From: Kibdelosporangium aridum
Lineage (GTDB): Bacteria > Actinomycetota > Actinomycetes > Mycobacteriales > Pseudonocardiaceae
DNA: 64,000 bases
Assembly: GCF_900176515.1 (NCBI RefSeq)
Contig: NZ_FWXV01000001.1
Location: 1,956,699 to 2,020,698 of the forward strand
Direction: 5' to 3'
The translations under genes were made by a program, and so were the position numbers. Positions 60,053-64,000 of the stretch are shown here, in pieces. Within the stretch, counting starts at the first letter, position 1; each line of letters starts with the position of its first letter. Below the pieces are notes generated by a model, which saw only the letters and a program-made list of their open reading frames with translations, was not told where the DNA came from and did not search any database.

Positions 60053-61198
60053 GTGGTCGTCCGCACCGGGCCGATCCGTTATGCCGAAGCTGACCGGTTC
60101 GGACTGCCGAAACGGGTGAACGGTGGTCAATCAAACACCGGTCAGTCAAGCGGCCAGATCTGCCCGCAGCCCCGGTCGCGCCTCGCACACGTGATGGGCG
60201 CCCCGCACGATGTACGCCCGCAGGGCGAGGACTGCCTGAACCTCTCGATCACCACGCCCGCCTTGGATGACGGTCGACGTCCGGTGATGGTGTGGCTGCA
60301 CGGCGGCGGGTTCATGAGCGGTGCCGGGTTGTTCGACTGGTACGACGGGTCCGCGCTGTCCGCCGAGGGCGATGTCGTTGTCGTGAGCGTCAACTACCGG
60401 CTGGGCGCGTTCGGGTATCTGTTCGCGGACGGAATCAGTCCGGGCAATCTCGGGCTGCACGATCAGATCGCCGCCTTGCACTGGGTCCAGGACCACATTT
60501 CACACTTTGGCGGCGACCCTTCTCAGGTGACTGTTTTCGGGCAGTCCGCCGGGGCGATGTCCATTCGAATGCTTCTCGACCATCCCGTGCGATTGTTCCG
60601 GCGCGCCATTATCCACAGTGACCCTCGGAGTACCGAGCCACTTTCTTTGGACGACGCCGCGCAGATCGGCGAGGCATTTCTCGGTTATCTCGACGGCGAT
60701 CCCCGATCGGTTTCCGCCGAGGAAATAATTCGAGCTCTGCACCGCGTCGCATCGGCCCATCCGATATCGGCGGGCAGCACTGTTCCGCTGCCTTTCCGGC
60801 CCGTTTCCACCGGCTGGGAACCGCGCGATCTGACCGGGGTCGATGTCGTCTACGGCTGGAACGCCGACGAGATGGCCGCGTTCGGCGGCGGTATGGGAAG
60901 TGGGACGTTCGCCGATCCCGAGCTGGGCTACGCCGCCGGGCTCAAGGCTCGCGGAGCCAAGGTTTTCCCTTATCGGCTGGCCTGGCGGCCGGCTGGCTCG
61001 GCCTTCGGGGCCGCCCACTGCGTCGAGTTGCCACTGGTTCTCGGGTCGTCCCGGGCCTGGGCAGGCTCGCCGATGCTCGGCTGCGCGTCGTGGCAGGAGG
61101 TGGACCGGCTTGGCCGGGAGGTTCGCGCCTCGTGGGTCTCCTGCGCCCGCACTGGGATCCCCGGGCCAATTGACTCTGTGCCCTTCGAATGGCTCTGA
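60053..61198 (+). CDS. Carboxylesterase type B (short form)
   Basis: 381 residues of the cholinesterase-like alpha/beta-hydrolase fold. The oxyanion hole HGGGF (83-87) and nucleophile Ser165 in GQSAG are present, with a His in AAHCVELPLVLG. Bacterial relatives usually have about 450-520 residues, so this one is shortened in the middle. GTG 60053 follows GGAGG at six bases. It is divergent from the LysR gene and may act on an unrelated ester. Confidence 0.83.
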   Translation: MVVRTGPIRYAEADRFGLPKRVNGGQSNTGQSSGQICPQPRSRLAHVMGAPHDVRPQGEDCLNLSITTPALDDGRRPVMVWLHGGGFMSGAGLFDWYDGSALSAEGDVVVVSVNYRLGAFGYLFADGISPGNLGLHDQIAALHWVQDHISHFGGDPSQVTVFGQSAGAMSIRMLLDHPVRLFRRAIIHSDPRSTEPLSLDDAAQIGEAFLGYLDGDPRSVSAEEIIRALHRVASAHPISAGSTVPLPFRPVSTGWEPRDLTGVDVVYGWNADEMAAFGGGMGSGTFADPELGYAAGLKARGAKVFPYRLAWRPAGSAFGAAHCVELPLVLGSSRAWAGSPMLGCASWQEVDRLGREVRASWVSCARTGIPGPIDSVPFEWL

Positions 61199-61211
61199 CT
61201 GGCCAACAGGC

Positions 61212-61245
61212 CACACCCGAGAACCCCCAGTCACTCTCGGGTGTG
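61212..61245. terminator. Hairpin after carboxylesterase gene
   Basis: CACACCCGAGA (61212-61222) pairs perfectly with TCTCGGGTGTG (61235-61245) over a 12-base loop, 14 bases after the esterase stop. Confidence 0.75.
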
Positions 61246-61404
61246 TCCAGCGCCCGCCGATCAGATGGTGACGAGCCCCACTTCACGCTGATACCACTCG
61301 CGGTCTTCATGCTGCCAATGCATCTGTTCCTCGTCCCTCTAGATCCGATCGATCCGGCGCTGGCCGGCTACCCGGCTGCCGCTGCTTGATCTAAACGCGG
61401 ATAG

Positions 61405-61453
61405 GTTGTTCCGTATCGACGGCCGCGCGCCGAACAAACAAACCGGGAACAAC
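61405..61453. promoter_or_regulatory. Inverted repeat upstream of HTH-STAND-WD40 gene
   Basis: GTTGTTCC (61405-61412) and GGAACAAC (61446-61453) are a perfect inverted repeat 33-81 bases before the ATG. The encoded protein starts with a helix-turn-helix, so autoregulation through this site is possible but untested. The rest of the 61246-61485 interval shows nothing else I can support. Confidence 0.4.
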
Positions 61454-61485
61454 GCGCGCCGATGTGGGCTGCCTGGAGGAACACC

Positions 61486-64000
61486 ATGCCGAGAGCTGAG
61501 CGCCCGTTGGCAACGGGCGATTCGGCGCTGTTGCGCTTCGCCGCCGACCTGCGGCTGCTGCGGCAGAAAGCCGGCAACCCGACGTACCGGGAGCTCGCCA
61601 AGCGCGCCCACTTCTCCGTGACGACGCTGTCCAGCGCCGCCAACGGCCGGCAGCTGCCGAGCCTCAACGTGGCGTTGGCGTACGTGCGCGCATGCGGCGG
61701 CGATGAGGCGGAATGGGAACAGCGGTGGCATGAAGTCGCGGCTGAGTCCGCGCAAACCGAGGTAGCGCCGGAGGAATCGGACGCGGAGTCGCCGTACGTG
61801 GGCCTGGCGGCGTTCCAGCCGGAGGACGCGGATCTGTTCCACGGCAGGGAGCGACTGGTCGACGAGCTCGCGGAACGCATGACCCATCAGCGATTCGTGG
61901 CCGTGTTCGGCGCGTCCGGCGCGGGCAAGTCGTCGTTGCTGCGCGCCGGGCTTGTGCCCCGGTGGGCGGGACCTGTGGTGTTGTTCACCCCTGGCCCGCA
62001 CCCGGTCGAGGAGACGGCTGTCCACATAGCACGGCTCGCTGGAACCGCTCCCGGGCAGCTGTACACCGATCTGCGGGCAGACGTCCAGAACTTGCACCGG
62101 GCCGTCCGGATGGCCGTCGACGAAGACGTGTTGATCGTGGTCGACCAGTTCGAGGAGACGTTCACGCTCTGCCGCGACGAGGCCGAACGCACCCGGTTCG
62201 TCGAACTCCTGCTCGCCGCCGTGAACAGCCCGAACAGCAGGGCTCGCGTTGTTCTCGGTGTGCGGGCGGACTTCTACGGCCACTGCACGCGGCACCCGGA
62301 TCTGGTTGCGGCGATGGCGGATGCGCAGGTCGCGGTCGGTCCGATGACGACGGATGAGTTGCGGCGGGCCATTGTCCAGCCCGCGGTCCGGGCCGGATGC
62401 ACGGTCGAGGGCGCCCTGCTGGCGGAACTTGTCGCCCAGGCGGCGGGCAACGCCGGTGTGCTGCCGCTGTTGTCGCATGCACTACTGGAGACGTGGCGAC
62501 GCCGTAAGGGAAACACGCTCACACTCGCCGCGTTCCAGGCAGCCGGTGGCATCGACGGTGCACTCGCGCACACCGCCGAGACTGTCTACTCAGGCCTGAC
62601 CGAAGAGCAGAAACAGCTGGTACGCGACCTTTTCCTGCGGCTGACCGCGCTCGGCGAAGGCACCGAGGACACCAAACGTAGGATCACCCGATCCGAAGTG
62701 GACACCGACGCCACCGATGTCCTCGACGTACTCGCTGAAGCACGGCTCATCACGGTCGCCGACAACACCATGGAAATCGCGCACGAGGCGTTGATCCGGG
62801 CGTGGCCGCGATTGCGGCAATGGCTGGCCGCCGACCGGGAAGGGTTGCGGACACATCGGCATCTGACCGAAGCCGCACAGGAATGGTCCGCACTCGACAA
62901 GGATCCCGGTTCTCTTTATCGCGGCGCCCGGCTTGTCGTCGCCAAAGAATGGGCCGCCAAGGAGATCACCACACTCAATCCGGTCGAACGCGCATTTCTG
63001 GACGCGAGTGTCGATCAGGAGGAACGGGAAACCGCCAAGGACAGGCGACGGGCCCGGCAATTGCGCTATCTCGCCGCCGGTCTGGCCGTGTTGCTGGTGG
63101 TCGTCACGGCGATCTCGGTGATCGCGATACGAGAACGAGATGAAGCCGAGCAAGCGCAGCGAATCGCGATCTCACGGCAACTCGCCACGCAGGCGTTGAC
63201 GATCGCCGAGTCCGACCCAGGCCGGGCGAAGCTGCTCAGCCTGCAGGCCTATCGCACCGCTCCGACCCTCGAAGCGCGTAGTGCGTTGATGAGCATGTCG
63301 GCGCACCGTGACTACCGCACGGAGATCCAGGCGCACGAGGGCGCCGCGTCGGATGTCGCGTTCCGGCCGGACGGCACGCTGCTCAGCGTGGGGCGAGACA
63401 AAACCGTTGCCCTGTGGGATCCCGTGCGTCGCACCCGCATCGCCGCGATGACGCAGCACGAAACGTGGCTCAAGGCCATGGCGGTCAGCGCGGACGGCAG
63501 GATCGCGGCGTCCGGCGGTGACGACAAACGAGTTGTGTTGTGGGACTTGGAGAAACGTCAACCCATTGGCGCACTCGAGGGACATACGGGCATCGTCAGA
63601 GAGGTCGTGTTCACACCTGACGCTCGCTTCGCTGTGACGGCTGGCAACGACCGGACAGTGCGGCTTTGGGATGTCGCACAACGCACAAACGTGGCTACAT
63701 TCACCGACCACAAAGACAACGTCACCGCGCTCGCGATCAGTCCCGACGGCAAGACACTCGTCACTGGCGCAGACGACCAGGTCATCGCGTTGTGGGACAT
63801 GGAAACTCGCACGCGCGTCGCCACGCTTGCCGAAAACATCGGCGCTCCCAAGGCGTTCAGCTTCAGCCCGGACGGCAAGACACTCGCCTCCGCGGGCATG
63901 GGTCCTGCCGTGACCCTCTGGGATGTCGCCAGCCGTACCGAGCTCACCAGCTTTGTCGGGCATACCGGCGAGGCGGTGATCGCCGTCGAATTCAGCCCCG
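61486..64000 (+). CDS. HTH-STAND NTPase with WD40 repeats (partial, runs off the window)
   Basis: The window shows the first 838 codons. An XRE-type helix-turn-helix lies at about 20-75, then an nSTAND-type NTPase (SPYVGLAAFQPEDADLFHGR; Walker A GASGAGKSS at 142-150, Walker B VLIVVDQFEE). A membrane helix (about 528-549) precedes WD40 blades from about 605 on (DVAFRPDGTLLSVGRDKTVALWD and successors). ATG 61486 after GGAGGA. Such proteins are thought to sense ligands through the WD40 propeller; what they regulate is unknown. Several more WD40 repeats are expected beyond the end. Confidence 0.92.
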   Translation, partial: MPRAERPLATGDSALLRFAADLRLLRQKAGNPTYRELAKRAHFSVTTLSSAANGRQLPSLNVALAYVRACGGDEAEWEQRWHEVAAESAQTEVAPEESDAESPYVGLAAFQPEDADLFHGRERLVDELAERMTHQRFVAVFGASGAGKSSLLRAGLVPRWAGPVVLFTPGPHPVEETAVHIARLAGTAPGQLYTDLRADVQNLHRAVRMAVDEDVLIVVDQFEETFTLCRDEAERTRFVELLLAAVNSPNSRARVVLGVRADFYGHCTRHPDLVAAMADAQVAVGPMTTDELRRAIVQPAVRAGCTVEGALLAELVAQAAGNAGVLPLLSHALLETWRRRKGNTLTLAAFQAAGGIDGALAHTAETVYSGLTEEQKQLVRDLFLRLTALGEGTEDTKRRITRSEVDTDATDVLDVLAEARLITVADNTMEIAHEALIRAWPRLRQWLAADREGLRTHRHLTEAAQEWSALDKDPGSLYRGARLVVAKEWAAKEITTLNPVERAFLDASVDQEERETAKDRRRARQLRYLAAGLAVLLVVVTAISVIAIRERDEAEQAQRIAISRQLATQALTIAESDPGRAKLLSLQAYRTAPTLEARSALMSMSAHRDYRTEIQAHEGAASDVAFRPDGTLLSVGRDKTVALWDPVRRTRIAAMTQHETWLKAMAVSADGRIAASGGDDKRVVLWDLEKRQPIGALEGHTGIVREVVFTPDARFAVTAGNDRTVRLWDVAQRTNVATFTDHKDNVTALAISPDGKTLVTGADDQVIALWDMETRTRVATLAENIGAPKAFSFSPDGKTLASAGMGPAVTLWDVASRTELTSFVGHTGEAVIAVEFSP

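Noticed and set aside
1..64000. CRISPR array, tRNA or rRNA genes
   Set aside because: No regularly spaced identical repeats, no clover-leaf with a GTTCGAATCC-type arm and no rRNA stretches were seen.

Overview
The window is high-GC DNA with many GTG starts, ATGA/GTGA start-stop overlaps and families typical of filamentous actinomycetes: two SARP regulators with fused ATPase domains, F420-type luciferase-like enzymes, an ECF41-like sigma factor, an SCO4848-family membrane protein and a methyl-monoterpene locus. I infer a soil actinomycete, possibly Pseudonocardiales, but the sequence alone does not fix the genus. I saw no rRNA, tRNA or CRISPR. The window looks like chromosomal accessory DNA, with one decayed patch at about 40.16-41.27 kb.

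Layout. 0-5.3 kb: the end of an unknown gene, an SDR, a membrane-anchored NACHT NTPase, and a membrane protein / XRE regulator / quinone-reductase operon behind a strong promoter embedded in repeated half-sites. 5.3-12 kb: a four-gene minus-strand redox cassette (acyl-CoA-dehydrogenase-like oxidase, luciferase-like enzyme, MDR reductase, HxlR regulator) divergent from a SARP-NTPase-TPR regulator. 12-15.6 kb: SDR plus TetR, a phosphotriesterase-like hydrolase, and an AhpD-like protein divergent from an ECF41-like sigma factor, with a mirrored pair of ECF-type promoters between them. 15.7-24.1 kb: a LacI-controlled sugar locus (binding protein, ATPase, two permeases and a secreted GH2 enzyme). 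24.2-31.2 kb: secreted proteins, MOSC-MsrA-MFS, TetR, a sugar isomerase/oxidoreductase pair and a PPOX-like enzyme. 31.3-35.5 kb: a class I terpene synthase with a GPP C-methyltransferase, then a luciferase-like/HxlR/SRPBCC operon.

35.6-39.5 kb: a PIG-L deacetylase with a propeller-like tail, a Tat-exported acetoacetate-decarboxylase-like protein and an alpha/beta hydrolase. 39.5-41.3 kb: a small membrane protein followed by remnants of integrases, an SDR and an aldehyde dehydrogenase. 41.4-49.3 kb: AraC, a DHFR-like protein, DUF4291, an S4 protein, a second SARP-NTPase, and lipoproteins. 49.5-53.3 kb: PhoD with a secreted repeat protein and a Ca2+/H+ antiporter. 53.5-60 kb: a complete-looking set of enzymes from 3-hydroxyanthranilate to 2-oxopent-4-enoate (dioxygenase, ACMS decarboxylase, semialdehyde dehydrogenase, aminomuconate deaminase, oxalocrotonate decarboxylase), with a divergent MFS carrier and a LysR regulator. 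60-64 kb: a carboxylesterase and a truncated HTH-STAND-WD40 protein running off the end.

The points most worth following up are the mirrored ECF promoters (14719-14781), the half-site array at 3646-3714, the NACHT protein, the AGCCAT array ahead of the 3-hydroxyanthranilate genes, the repeated start-codon motif inside the sugar operon (20140-20389), and the gene graveyard.
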